NCBI RefSeq assembly: GCF_030676415.1
Contig: NZ_JAUUTW010000032.1
Span: 1 to 58,206, forward strand
Origin: Peribacillus frigoritolerans
GTDB taxonomy: Bacteria; Bacillota; Bacilli; Bacillales; DSM-1321
Direction of reading: 5' to 3'
Length of the DNA stretch: 58,206 nucleotides
Each line of letters starts with the position of its first letter. Within the stretch, counting starts at the first letter, position 1. A program made the translations under genes and the position numbers. Below, in pieces: positions 38,024-46,989 of the stretch. Below the pieces are notes generated by a model that was not told the DNA's origin, searched no databases, and was given only the letters and a program-made list of their open reading frames with translations.

Positions 38024-38491
38024 TTATGTTCTTTTTAGGTCTTGTATTTCTTTTCTTAATTCTGAAATTTCAAATTCGATATTCACAAGTATTATAGATA
38101 AAGAAGCCAGTATTATATTTTCTTGTTTAATGTCTGAAACTTCATTATCGATTTTCTCCAATTTTTGAGATAAACCTGTATTTTCTTGTTGCATTGCTGA
38201 AATTACATTATCGATTTTCTCTAATTTTTGATATAACGAAACCAGCTCTGTATTTTCTTGTTTTTCAGGAACTTTCGTTACAGGTGCCGTAGAGCTTTGT
38301 TTGTTTTTACTAATCCCCGTAACAGTATTCATAAGCGTATCATTTTTTAGAAGAGTTGTGGCCAGCTGCATAATAGAATTTAAATCCATAGAATTTTCAT
38401 TTTTTAATGAATTGCTGGTAAGATTAATAGTATCCTTATCTATATTATTATTCGAATTCTTTACATTATTTTCATTAATTTGTTCATCCAT
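38024..38491 (-). CDS. Coiled-coil protein, 155 aa
   Basis: Asn-rich N-terminus (NENNVKNSNNNIDKD), a short amphipathic segment (LNSIMQLATTLLKNDTLMNT), then two copies of a helical repeat around QKLEKIDNVIS and QKLEKIDNEVS followed by a third related stretch ending ISELRKEIQDLKRT. Likely oligomeric. No family recognised. AAAGGCGAT precedes the ATG; its own terminator follows. Confidence 0.7.
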   Translation of the reverse strand: MDEQINENNVKNSNNNIDKDTINLTSNSLKNENSMDLNSIMQLATTLLKNDTLMNTVTGISKNKQSSTAPVTKVPEKQENTELVSLYQKLEKIDNVISAMQQENTGLSQKLEKIDNEVSDIKQENIILASLSIILVNIEFEISELRKEIQDLKRT

Positions 38492-38631
38492 AATTTAATC
38501 GCCTTTCTTTTAAATGTAAATTCTAAAATTTTCTAACAATATATGTCGTTAAGCCTAAAATGTTGTGTGTTAATATCTTCATTGAAGGGATATTTTTCCT
38601 TCCAGAACTAAACAATTATTATTCGTTTTTA

Positions 38632-38674
38632 TAGAAAAAAAACCTGGGAGAGCATTTTTTTATGATCTCCCAGT
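38632..38674 (-). terminator. Terminator of the 58-aa peptide gene
   Basis: CTGGGAGA / TCTCCCAG with a 14-base loop; on the minus strand followed by a run of eight T after one G. Confidence 0.88.
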
Positions 38675-38734
38675 GTTCTCCTCATCCATTAGAAACTCCT
38701 AAAAAGATAAGCGTAAGTTTTTGCGGCCATATTA

Positions 38735-38911
38735 CTAAGGGCAATCAGCTGTAGCAATAGCGTCTCTAGCGGCTATAATTGGTGCAGGATCGAAGCCAAA
38801 TAGTTGAGCAACAATGATAGCAAGAGTTAAAAGAAGGAACAAAACTAGTCTCCCTAATTCACAAAGAAGATTTTCAAGAATACCACCATCTTGTAAAATA
38901 GAAATTGCCAT
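38735..38911 (-). CDS. Small hydrophobic peptide, 58 aa
   Basis: A gene too short for most callers, but with a strong AGGGGGAAAG site before the ATG at 38911 and a strong terminator after it. The product starts MAISILQDGGILENLLCELG, has a membrane span LVLFLLLTLAIIVAQLFG (about residues 22-39), and ends with an Ala-rich tail and CP. Two Cys (17 and 57) lie on opposite sides of the span. It could be a bacteriocin-like, toxin-like or spore-associated peptide; sequence alone does not decide. Confidence 0.75.
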   Translation of the reverse strand: MAISILQDGGILENLLCELGRLVLFLLLTLAIIVAQLFGFDPAPIIAARDAIATADCP

Positions 38912-39377
38912 TTATCTTTCCCCCTTTCTAATTAAGATTTTCTATAAGGGGCCCCTTATTCTACATACTATGTAATAAAAACGGACAAGCTTAAACTTAT
39001 ATCACCATAATAAAAAAAAGGCTGCATTTTTTTATTAAACAAAATTAAAATGATTTACAATATTGACATTGCCCGAGGTTATGCCTTGAGAATTATTGGT
39101 GAAGCACAAGGATGTCTTTCAGGCAGCATATTCTAATTGTCCAAAGGATAGCGATTGCTGAATGAAGTAGTCGTTTTTTTACTAACGGGGCTATTGCTGC
39201 ACACAATTGGATTCAGCAAATTAAAATTAACTTTGCAGCAAGTGAAGATTTTCGTATAGATCAGGTGATTTATAACGAGGATATTGATATTACGGAGTTA
39301 GTTGAGAAAGTTAGAACTTTAAGCTGATTTGCTTTTTTTCAACATAATAAATATCCAAATTGCTCTAAGGAGAATAT
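38912..39377. other. Region with unidentified gene remnants
   Basis: Contains promoter sequence for the small peptide and, on the plus strand, two short protein-like stretches: DIARGYALRIIGEAQGCLSG near 39065 and a longer one at 39181-39327 (separate entry). Confidence 0.4.
39181..39327 (+). pseudogene. C-terminal gene fragment, unknown family
   Basis: Frame reads HNWIQQIKINFAASEDFRID, then NEDIDITELVEKVRTLS and a stop at 39325. It has the feel of a genuine C-terminus but no start and no recognisable family. Confidence 0.35.
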
Positions 39378-39984
39378 ATGAATCTTATTAAAAAGATACC
39401 TAAAGGTCTATTCAATATATTAAAATCGTACTTAATTCTATTTATTTATACTTGTTTATTATATTTTAGAAAGGTATTTAGGCTAAGTAAAAGATTCATA
39501 AAAAGAATAAAGGAAACGTGGTATATAGGGGCTGTTTTACTAATACTAATAACTTTACTGAATTATATAGGGGAATCTTTCAACATCGCTGAATATACAG
39601 CAAAATATTCCAGGGCTAGTAAATACTATTTTGACTATTTATTTAATAGATTTCTTAAGGATTGAATATGAAAGGAAAAGAGATGTCAACAGGCATTATC
39701 TTTTCAATCTTGAACTGAATCGGTTGTCACAAGAAATTAAATTTGCTCTCAGTATTTTTTTTGAAACTACGAACTATAAAGTAGATGAAGAAGAACTTTT
39801 AGATATAGTAAACAGGAAAGGTTTTTGGGAAGAAGAGCTTTATAGATTTGGACATTTCTCATTGGTTGAAAAAGATAAACCAATTAATAGAAATGATTTT
39901 TTATATAAAATCTTAAAAATATTAGCAATTAAAAATAAACATTTTTTTTCAAGTTATACATCATTTTGTTCTTATTATCGCTGA
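39378..39984 (+). pseudogene. Frameshifted membrane-anchored protein
   Basis: The first frame (95 codons, AAGGAG upstream) has two hydrophobic segments (YLILFIYTCLLYF, WYIGAVLLILITLLNYI). It stops after FNRFLKD just where an overlapping frame takes over with LRIEYERKRDVNRHYLFNLE and a charged helical domain to about 39980. The overlap has no second start signal, so one gene with a frameshift near 39650-39665 is the simplest reading. Family unknown; the 3' end runs into a phage-type fragment on the other strand. Confidence 0.5.
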
Positions 39985-40110
39985 TTCTGTAGCATCATTC
40001 TTAGCGTCCTTATCCCTATTCCTGCTAAAGGTGAAAAAACCAATCACAAGTCCGGTGACCGTGCACAAAAGCCCGATGACTGTAGTTAAAACCCCAATTA
40101 TAATTTCCAA
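39961..40110 (-). CDS. Truncated phage lysis-region protein, 49 aa
   Basis: TTG start with AAGGAGGGG upstream. One membrane helix (IIIGVLTTVIGLLCTVTGLV) then FTFSRNRDKDAKNDATESA, which resembles the N-terminus of small proteins encoded beside Bacillus phage holins. Relatives continue with a coiled coil of 60-80 residues that is missing here. A piece of a former prophage. Confidence 0.5.
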   Translation of the reverse strand: MEIIIGVLTTVIGLLCTVTGLVIGFFTFSRNRDKDAKNDATESAIIRTK

Positions 40111-40187
40111 GGATACCCCTCCTTGATTTCTACTTATACATAATAAAAAGCCGCCCTTATGGGACGACTTGAATTTTATTTCTAAGA

Positions 40188-40209
40188 AAAAAAGCCTATT
40201 TAGGCTTCC
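40188..40209 (-). terminator. Terminator of the phage tail fragment
   Basis: AAGCC-tattta-GGCTT (as read on plus AAGCCTATTTAGGCTT) overlaps the stop; on the minus strand it runs into seven T. Confidence 0.6.
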
Positions 40210-40481
40210 AATAGCGCAACCCGTTCTTCTAATGCAGCGAGACGGCTTGTTAATGATTCAGTTAATGCTGCAAAATCGGTTAATTGCTGCTGTTGTGTCA
40301 ATACTGTTTCTGATAATCTTTGTATCTCGGATGCCTGTGTGTTTTTCACTTCATTTATTTGCTGGATAGCTCGCCATGAAACAGTAGTCATTGCATACTG
40401 ATCAATTCCATCACCATTTATAACTTGTTCGGGAGTCCTCCATTTTTCGCCTATAACCAAACCATATTTCCGCAATAACAA
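40200..40481 (-). pseudogene. C-terminal fragment of a phage tail protein (S74 chaperone-like)
   Basis: RKYGLVIGEKWRTPEQVING, then GIDQYAMTTVSWRAIQQI and a coiled coil, is the usual C-terminal end of phage tail/fibre proteins with an intramolecular chaperone of the endosialidase type. The upstream part is absent; the fragment abuts the integrase N-terminus head to head. Confidence 0.6.
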
Positions 40482-41548
40482 GAAAAACTAAAGAAAAATC
40501 AAAAAAAGGATTTGATAGTAAAAAAGAAGCCCAACTAGCAGCTGAAGAAATGGAAGGTGATTCGCGAATGCTACGAAATAACACCTGAATCATTAAAGAC
40601 GTATTTGAATGCGTGGCTAAATGAATATAAACGTGGTACAGTAGCCAAAAATACATTTGAATTACACAAGCGTAACATTAAAAAACATATTTTTCCATAT
40701 TTCAAAAATATATTACTTAAAAATGTAAAGCCCATAATGTATCAAAAATTTATTAATGAGCTAACTGAAAAGAAATATAGTAGAAGAACAATAGAGATCA
40801 TACATGGTACAAAGTACAATGCATTAGAAAAGGCCTTAATATTAGGGAAAATTAAAATGAAGCCTTGCTCTGGAGTTACGATTAAAGGTGAACATAAAAA
40901 CAGTGAACTAAAGTTTATCGATTCGGAATATATTTCTAGCTTTTTAAAAGCAGCCTATGAATATGGATATATTTATTGGATATTTTATAAAGTCCTTATT
41001 GAAACCGGTTTACGTAAAGGTGAAGCAGCTGCCTTACAATGGAAAGACATTGACCTAAAAGAAAAAACAATTAATATCAATAAATCGCTTGATTTTCAAG
41101 AAGCTAGGATCAAAGTAAAATCTTTGGTGATGTTAAAACTTATCATTCAAAACGTGTAATCACAATTAGTCAGTCCCTTACAAATGATTTACTTTTTCAC
41201 AAGAAGTATCAAAACCAAAACAAATTGGCATTACAAGAAGATTACTACCATGACCTTAATTTAGTACTTTGCAGAAATGATGGAAACTACATGCCAAAAT
41301 CAAGCCTTTTTAATTCATTTGCTCGTATCTTAAAAAAAGCAGAGCTTCCCTCTTTGCCTATTCACTCTACTCGACATACGCATGCAGTTTGACAGTTAGA
41401 GGCAGGCACAAGCATGAAATACATTCAAGAGCGTTTAGGTCATGGCAGTATGCAAATCACGGCAGATGTATACTCACATATTAGTGAAAAAATTGAACAT
41501 GACACAATGGATAAATTCGAGGAGCATATAAAAAATGTCCTTGAATAA
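40481..41548 (+). pseudogene. int: Tyrosine integrase with two frameshifts and one stop
   Basis: First frame from 40481 gives KSKKGFDSKKEAQLAAEEME, an AP2-like arm-binding domain. The second (40557-41159) has the core-binding domain (TYLNAWLNEYKRGTVAKNTF) and the first catalytic Arg in ETGLRKGEAAALQW. The third frame from about 41123 has HSTRHTHAV (His and Arg), then an in-frame TGA at 41390, LGHGSMQIT and the nucleophile in DVYSHIS. All parts are present but the gene cannot make a full protein. It lies 8 bp from the right arm repeats, as usual for an integrase. Confidence 0.92.
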
Positions 41549-41555
41549 TTTTTTT

Positions 41556-41620
41556 CGGGCATTTATCGGGCATTTATCGGGCAGTTAATAACTTCATTTG
41601 ATTTTATGAATGAATGCCCG
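41556..41620. repeat. Right arm-type repeats of the element
   Basis: CGGGCATTTAT begins at 41556 and 41567, with CGGGCAG at 41578 (11-bp period), and an inverted TGCCCG lies at 41615-41620 next to the att core. The triple repeat matches the one at 33716-33744 in sequence, period and orientation. Confidence 0.82.
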
Positions 41621-41626
41621 AAATAG

Positions 41627-41724
41627 AAAAACCCCTGACACCAGAGGTGCCAAGGGGTTGAGATATTAATACATTGACATATATTGTTCGCGTTCCCATG
41701 GGTGAACTTGTGTACGGAACATGT
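41627..41724. repeat. Right attachment site within the intact glnA end
   Basis: 98-bp partner of 33518-33614. It includes the last 59 nt of glnA and the terminator. The element restores an intact glnA on this side. Confidence 0.92.
41630..41661 (-). terminator. glnA terminator
   Basis: AACCCCT / AGGGGTT outer stem and CACC / GGTG inner stem, followed on the minus strand by TTTTT. A second copy sits at 33521-33550. Confidence 0.88.
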
Positions 41725-43000
41725 CCCACTCGATTTCTTTTGCTTCGATGAAGTGTTCAAGTAAATGTTCACCTAATGCTTCTTTGATGACTTCATCAGA
41801 TTTTAATGTTTCCAATGCAGCATATAAAGTAGCTGGTAGATCAACGATACCTACTTCTTCACGTTCTTCTTTATTCATAACATAGATGTTGCGGTCAACT
41901 GGAGCTGGAGGAGTCAAGTCGTTCTTGATACCGTCAAGACCAGCTTTCAGCAGAACTGCAAGTGCCATGTATGGGTTTGCTGCTGGATCGACACTACGTA
42001 CCTCTACGCGAGTACTTACTCCGCGTGAAGCTGGGATACGGATTAATGGGCTACGGTTTTTAGCAGACCATGCAACATAACAAGGAGCTTCGTAACCAGG
42101 AACTAGACGTTTGTATGAGTTAACAGTTGGGTTTGTTACCGCAGTGAAGCTTGGAGCATGCTTAATGATCCCTGCGATAAATTGCTCAGCTGTTTTACTT
42201 AATTCCAATTTACCTTCTTTATCAAAAAATGCGTTTTCGTTGCCTTTGAATAGAGAAACGTTACAGTGCATACCAGATCCATTAACACCGAACAATGGTT
42301 TTGGCATGAATGTCGCGTGTAAACCATGTTTACGGGCAATCGTTTTAACAACCAATTTAAATGTTTGGATGTTATCACAAGCTGAGATTGCATCTGCATA
42401 TTTAAAGTCAATTTCATGTTGTCCTGGAGCTACTTCATGGTGGGATGCTTCGATTTCAAATCCCATTTCTTCAAGCTCAAGAACGATGTCACGACGGCAG
42501 TTTTCTCCTAGGTCAGTAGGTGCAAGGTCAAAGTATCCGCCTTTATCGTTCAATTCTAGAGTCGGCTCGCCTGCTGCATCCAGTTTGAATAAGAAGAATT
42601 CAGGTTCAGGTCCAAGATTGAAATCTGTGAAGCCCATTTCTCTTGCTTCTGCAAGAACACGTTTTAGGTTTGCACGTGGATCTCCATCAAAAGGTGTTCC
42701 ATCCGTATTGTAAATATCACAGATCAAACGTGCGACTTTACCTTTTTCGGAAGTCCAAGGGAAGATAACCCATGTATTTAAATCAGGATATAGGTACATA
42801 TCAGACTCTTCGATACGAACGAAGCCTTCAATGGAAGATCCGTCAAACATCATTTTATTATCAAGTGCTTTTTCTAATTGACTGACTGGGATTTCAACGT
42901 TTTTAATTGTCCCTAAAATGTCGGTAAATTGTAAACGAATGTACTTAACATTTTCTTCTTTCGCTAAACGAGTGATGTCTTCACGTGTGAACTTTGCCAA
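41666..43000 (-). CDS. glnA: Glutamine synthetase, type I-alpha
   Basis: 444 aa, near-identical in layout to B. subtilis Gln[32 protein letters not shown], the metal-site [11 protein letters not shown] and [31 protein letters not shown] and [13 protein letters not shown]. It makes glutamine from glutamate and ammonia; in Bacillus the feedback-inhibited enzyme also controls GlnR and TnrA. The start is a TTG at 43000 behind AGGGGGAATAG, with no ATG nearby. It follows glnR by 39 bp. Its last 59 nt form the attachment site of the downstream element. Confidence 0.98.
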   Translation of the reverse strand: MAKFTREDITRLAKEENVKYIRLQFTDILGTIKNVEIPVSQLEKALDNKMMFDGSSIEGFVRIEESDMYLYPDLNTWVIFPWTSEKGKVARLICDIYNTDGTPFDGDPRANLKRVLAEAREMGFTDFNLGPEPEFFLFKLDAAGEPTLELNDKGGYFDLAPTDLGENCRRDIVLELEEMGFEIEASHHEVAPGQHEIDFKYADAISACDNIQTFKLVVKTIARKHGLHATFMPKPLFGVNGSGMHCNVSLFKGNENAFFDKEGKLELSKTAEQFIAGIIKHAPSFTAVTNPTVNSYKRLVPGYEAPCYVAWSAKNRSPLIRIPASRGVSTRVEVRSVDPAANPYMALAVLLKAGLDGIKNDLTPPAPVDRNIYVMNKEEREEVGIVDLPATLYAALETLKSDEVIKEALGEHLLEHFIEAKEIEWDMFRTQVHPWEREQYMSMY

Positions 43001-43039
43001 TTTCTATTCCCCCTAATAATCATTCATAAATCATATTTT

Positions 43040-43444
43040 TTATTGGAAAAAACGAGACATATCCCCTTGTCTAAGAGAAGTTCGATGCTTGCTACCTTGT
43101 AAAAGCTCGGCACGCAGAAGCTTGCGAAGCTCCTCGTCACTAAGGTCATGTCTTATTTTTTCCGCTTGTTCTAAATCTTGAGTTTTAGGTAAATTCTGTT
43201 CCTTTACAGTGAAAATCTTTTTAATGCCGGCCAGATTGACTCCTTGTTCGATTAAGTCTTTAATCTCAAGCAGCCGATCGATATCGTTTAAAGAAAAAAC
43301 CCGACGATTTCCTTCTGTTCTCATAGGAGTAATAAGTTGATGCTCTTCGTAATACCGAATTTGGCGTGCAGACAACTCAGTTAACTGCATGACGATTCCG
43401 ATGGAAAAAAGAGGCATCGAACGCCGAATGTTGTTGCCGCTCAT
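43040..43444 (-). CDS. glnR: Nitrogen regulator GlnR (MerR family)
   Basis: 134 aa. MerR-type helix-turn-helix and wing ([35 protein letters not shown]), then the C-terminal GlnR tail ending [12 protein letters not shown], which senses feedback-inhibited GlnA. It represses glnRA under nitrogen excess. The frame is open to 43489, but GGAGGATGC and homology ([12 protein letters not shown]) fix the ATG at 43444. Confidence 0.97.
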   Translation of the reverse strand: MSGNNIRRSMPLFSIGIVMQLTELSARQIRYYEEHQLITPMRTEGNRRVFSLNDIDRLLEIKDLIEQGVNLAGIKKIFTVKEQNLPKTQDLEQAEKIRHDLSDEELRKLLRAELLQGSKHRTSLRQGDMSRFFQ

Positions 43445-43477
43445 TCTTAGCATCCTCCTTTTGTTTATCTTAAAATA

Positions 43478-43506
43478 AGCATATATCATGTTATTAAACT
43501 TGTCAA
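43478..43506 (-). promoter_or_regulatory. glnRA promoter with GlnR box
   Basis: Minus strand TTGACA (43501-43506) and TATGCT (43478-43483), spacing 17. TGTTATTAAACTTGTCA (43489-43505) overlaps the -35 and fits the GlnR/TnrA consensus TGTNA-N7-TNACA at nine of ten fixed positions or better per strand. Autorepression at this position matches the B. subtilis operon. Confidence 0.8.
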
Positions 43507-43640
43507 TATGATGTTACATTTTATGACGTGTTTTTTTCAGAAAAATCAAATGATTTGCTACTACTCAAATATTATGACTATTGTTTTTGCAGGAATCCAA
43601 ATGTATTTGGATTCCCATTACGCACCTAACTTAATTTCAT

Positions 43641-44909
43641 TTACAATTGAATCAGCTTTTTGTCCATTAGCGCATTCACGGCAGTCAATACAGCCACTTT
43701 AACATGGGCGTATGTCAATCCGCCTTGAACGTAGGCAACATATGGAGCCCTTGTCGGACCATCTGCCGTCAGTTCAATGCTGGCCCCCTGTATAAAGGTG
43801 CCTGCAGCCATGATTACATCGTCTTCATATCCTGGCATATAGGCAGGATATGGTGTCACATGTGAATTGATTGGTGATGCATATTGGATGGCCTGACAGA
43901 AGGCAACCATCTTATCCCGGTCATCAAATTGGACGGATTGAATCAAGTCAGTCCGCTTCGCATCCCATTTAGGTGATGTATTCATACCGAGTTTTTCTAA
44001 AAAGGCGGCTGTGAACATGGCTCCTTTAACCGCTTGGCCCACGATATGCGGCGCAAGGAAGAATCCTTGGTACATTTCCTGCAGACTATAAAGCGACGCA
44101 CCTGCTTCAGCCCCTATTCCTGGTGATGTTAACCGATAAGAGCAAGCTTCAACCAGGTCCTTTTTACCAACAATGTATCCTCCGGTTTTCACTATCCCGC
44201 CACCAGGATTTTTAATGAGGGAACCAGCCATTAAATCCGCTCCGACATGACATGGTTCTTGTGTCTCAACGAACTCTCCATAACAATTGTCCACGAAAAC
44301 GACGATTTCCGGGTTAATGTCTTTAACAAAGGAAATCATTTCCTTTATTTCATCGATCGTAAAGGAAGGACGTGTAGCATACCCTTTTGACCTTTGTATA
44401 CCGATCATCTTCGTATTTGGTTGTATGGCTTGTTTGACGGCTTCGAAATCAACGGTTCCAGTTTCCGCTAACGGAACGGCTTTATAGCTGATCTGAAAAT
44501 CACGTAAAGATCCGATACCCGATCCCCTGATACCGACAATTTCTTCCAAAGTATCATACGGCTTTCCAGTTATGTATAACAATTCATCCCCTGGGCGCAA
44601 TATGCCGAAAAGAGCGGTCGAGATGGCGTGTGTGCCTGAAATGATTTGGGGGCGCACCAATCCAGCTTCCGCTCCAAAAACATCTGCAAATATCAATTCC
44701 AGCGTATCGCGGCCCATATCATCGTATCCATACCCTGTAGTCGGGATGAAATGGGAATCACTCACTCTATGTGCTTGATAACTTTGTAATACGCGAAATT
44801 GATTTTCTTCAATTCGTTCGTCCACTTGCTTATGTAACGGAGAAATCATTGCTTCCACTTCCTGGGCAATGTTTTTCAACACTTCTCCATTTGTTAACTG
44901 CTGATACAT
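43641..44909 (-). CDS. ynbB: PLP-dependent methionine gamma-lyase-like protein (aluminium resistance family)
   Basis: 422-aa fold-type I PLP enzyme. GVRPQ-like region VRPQIISGTHAISTALFG, the phosphate/PLP region VFVDNCYGEFVE, and the lysine in GSLIKNPGGGIVKTGGYI. It belongs to the family annotated as cystathionine beta-lyase/aluminium resistance protein. Physiological role in Bacillus is unclear. ATG at 44909 behind AAAGGGG. It is found between hflX and glnR, as in B. subtilis. Confidence 0.92.
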   Translation of the reverse strand: MYQQLTNGEVLKNIAQEVEAMISPLHKQVDERIEENQFRVLQSYQAHRVSDSHFIPTTGYGYDDMGRDTLELIFADVFGAEAGLVRPQIISGTHAISTALFGILRPGDELLYITGKPYDTLEEIVGIRGSGIGSLRDFQISYKAVPLAETGTVDFEAVKQAIQPNTKMIGIQRSKGYATRPSFTIDEIKEMISFVKDINPEIVVFVDNCYGEFVETQEPCHVGADLMAGSLIKNPGGGIVKTGGYIVGKKDLVEACSYRLTSPGIGAEAGASLYSLQEMYQGFFLAPHIVGQAVKGAMFTAAFLEKLGMNTSPKWDAKRTDLIQSVQFDDRDKMVAFCQAIQYASPINSHVTPYPAYMPGYEDDVIMAAGTFIQGASIELTADGPTRAPYVAYVQGGLTYAHVKVAVLTAVNALMDKKLIQL

Positions 44910-44921
44910 CAAAATTCCCCT

Positions 44922-46175
44922 TTATAATGAATATTTCTCCAGCTGCCCGGTTATTGGATGATCAGCTAGACAAAAACCCTTGCATTCATATCTTTCCGAT
45001 TCTTCATTAAAGGAGAGAGTGCGCAATATGGTTTCATTTTTCAGCTGTGATAATAGTTTACCCTCACTCGATGGCAGGAAAACATAATACGGGACCATTT
45101 CTTCAATCACGTACTTTTCAATTTCTTCCATGATTTGATTCAGATCCGATTGTTCATAGGCACTGATCATTAATGAAGCACGACTGGCTGACCTGACAAA
45201 ATCAACGTGAATCTTATCTTTCTTATTATACAACGTTAGCTGTGGAATGGAAGGGACATCTAAGTCATTTAGCAATTCCTGCACCGTTTTCTGATGATTA
45301 AAGTAATCAGTACTTGAGGAATCGACCACATGGAGCAATAGATCTGCTTCTTTCACCTCTTCCAGGGTCGAGCGGAATGCGGCAATTAAAGATGTCGGTA
45401 AATCTTGAATGAATCCAACCGTATCCGTCAGCAGCACGGTAAATCCGCTAGGAAGAATCGCCTTTCGTGTCATGGGATCCAGTGTAGCGAACAATTGGTT
45501 CTCTTCGTATGAATCCGCCTCCGTCAAACGGTTGAACAGTGTTGATTTACCTGCATTCGTGTATCCCACAAGGGCTATTTGAAAGGTCTTATTACGTTTC
45601 CTTCTATCACGATAGCGTTCACGATGCTTCACAATGCCACTTAATTGTTGCTTGATTTCATCTATTTTCCCACGGATGTGGCGGCGGTCGCTTTCCAGCT
45701 TCGTCTCCCCTGGTCCCCTGGTGCCGATTCCGCCTCCTAGCCTGGACATTGCCGTCCCCTGTCCGACTAAACGCGGCAATAAATATTGGAGCTGAGCAAG
45801 TTCAACCTGCAGCTTTCCTTCCCTGGATCGCGCCCGCTGAGCGAATATATCCAATATTAGCTGTGTCCGGTCAATGATCCTTGCATCCAATTGTTTCGAA
45901 AGGTTCCGAATCTGGCTCGGGGATAGTTCATCATTAAAGATAAATAAATCCGGCTCCAGCTCCTCTTCCAGATTCCGAAGTTCCTCCACCTTTCCTTTTC
46001 CTATATATGTAGCCGGATCGACGTTTTCCCTTTTCTGGGTGATGGTCATTAAAACTTCACCATTCGCCGTCTTCGCCAAAGAAACCAGTTCATCAAGTGA
46101 ATATTCAAAACGTTCATTAGTCTCAGTTGTTTGACACCCAATCAAAACGGCCTTTTCCTTTATTGCTTCTTCCAA
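44922..46175 (-). CDS. hflX: GTPase HflX, ribosome rescue/splitting factor
   Basis: 417 aa. N-terminal HflX domain, the glycine-rich linker [17 protein letters not shown], and a G domain with GYTNAGKST (G1), [10 protein letters not shown] (G3) and NKKD (G4). It binds the 50S subunit and splits stalled ribosomes. TTG start at 46175 after AAGGTGG. It ends 12 bp before ynbB, so the two are co-transcribed. Confidence 0.95.
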   Translation of the reverse strand: MEEAIKEKAVLIGCQTTETNERFEYSLDELVSLAKTANGEVLMTITQKRENVDPATYIGKGKVEELRNLEEELEPDLFIFNDELSPSQIRNLSKQLDARIIDRTQLILDIFAQRARSREGKLQVELAQLQYLLPRLVGQGTAMSRLGGGIGTRGPGETKLESDRRHIRGKIDEIKQQLSGIVKHRERYRDRRKRNKTFQIALVGYTNAGKSTLFNRLTEADSYEENQLFATLDPMTRKAILPSGFTVLLTDTVGFIQDLPTSLIAAFRSTLEEVKEADLLLHVVDSSSTDYFNHQKTVQELLNDLDVPSIPQLTLYNKKDKIHVDFVRSASRASLMISAYEQSDLNQIMEEIEKYVIEEMVPYYVFLPSSEGKLLSQLKNETILRTLSFNEESERYECKGFCLADHPITGQLEKYSL

Positions 46176-46343
46176 ATCACATGCACCACCTTCTGATAGA
46201 TTTCAGTTAATCATAACAAAAAAATTAAATATATAAAAATTTCCTCCATACGAAGCTTTTAACCGTTTTAAAAATTCCGATAACATGCTAAAATCAAACT
46301 TGGCTTTACCATCAAAATCGAAAAGACATAGAGGGACATTCAT

Positions 46344-46952
46344 ATGACATGGGAAGTATTAAGCTTCATAGGTACGATTGCATTCGCTATTAGCGGAACC
46401 ATCATCGCCATGGAAGAAGAGTATGATATTTTAGGAGTTTATATTTTAGGAATCATAACCGCCTTTGGCGGAGGGGCAATCCGTAATCTGTTGATCGGTG
46501 TCCCCGTTTCAGCGTTATGGGATCAAAGTTTCTATTTTGTCATCGCATTAGTATCCATCACCATCGTTTTTGTTTTTCCTACAAACCTTTCAAAGCACTG
46601 GGACAGATGGGGAAACCTCAGTGATGCCATTGGCCTTTCAGCCTTTGCCATCCAAGGGGCGATGTATGCCGTGGAACTTAATCATCCAATAAGCGCCATC
46701 ATTGTATCAGCTGCATTAACCGGATGCGGCGGCGGGATACTCCGAGACGTACTGGCCGGAAGAAAGCCATTGGTCTTCAGAAAAGAAATCTACGCAGTAT
46801 GGGCCATCATTGCAGGCTTGGCTTTAGGCAGTGGTGTATTTTCCCAGTCATGGCAGCTTTATTCGCTCTTTGCCGTCATCACGATATTGCGAGTCCTTTC
46901 TTACACCAACAATTGGCATCTTCCTAATAAAAAATGGGTGCCTAAAACATAA
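46344..46952 (+). CDS. TRIC-family cation channel (UPF0126)
   Basis: 202 aa with seven hydrophobic helices in two related halves. Each half carries a glycine-rich motif, AFGGGAIRNLLIG near residue 40 and TGCGGGILRDVLAGR near residue 127, as in bacterial trimeric intracellular cation channels. Probably a potassium/monovalent cation channel. The only plus-strand gene in this block; it faces spoVK convergently with a terminator between. Confidence 0.92.
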   Translation: MTWEVLSFIGTIAFAISGTIIAMEEEYDILGVYILGIITAFGGGAIRNLLIGVPVSALWDQSFYFVIALVSITIVFVFPTNLSKHWDRWGNLSDAIGLSAFAIQGAMYAVELNHPISAIIVSAALTGCGGGILRDVLAGRKPLVFRKEIYAVWAIIAGLALGSGVFSQSWQLYSLFAVITILRVLSYTNNWHLPNKKWVPKT

Positions 46953-46956
46953 ATTT

Positions 46957-46986
46957 GAAAAGCCCGCCATCTTGGTGGGCTTTTCC
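46957..46986. terminator. Convergent terminator
   Basis: AAAAGCCCGCCA / TGGTGGGCTTTT stem with a 3-base loop, A and T runs on each side. It serves the TRIC gene and probably spoVK. Confidence 0.9.
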
Positions 46987-46989
46987 ATG

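Larger units (their letters stand above)
33518..41724. mobile_element. 8.2-kb integrative element inserted at the 3' end of glnA
   Basis: Bounded by the direct att repeats, with triple 11-bp arm repeats inside each end and a tyrosine-integrase pseudogene next to the right end. Cargo: a broken replication-type helix-turn-helix gene, a cupin-DUF5661 gene, a DNA-ligase fragment, a carbonic anhydrase, a coiled-coil protein, a 58-aa hydrophobic peptide, a broken membrane-protein gene and two phage-tail-region fragments. The integrase has two frameshifts and an internal stop, so it cannot move by itself. Confidence 0.88.

Noticed and set aside
40411..40656. Minus-strand 81-codon frame
   Set aside because: Overlaps both the tail fragment in another frame and the integrase N-terminus; no ribosome binding site.
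42111..42713. 200-codon plus-strand frame
   Set aside because: Antisense to the highly conserved glnA; a codon-bias shadow.
43445..43640. Possible riboswitch or T-box upstream of glnR
   Set aside because: The gap holds a normal promoter and GlnR box only; no T-box or glutamine-riboswitch motif seen.
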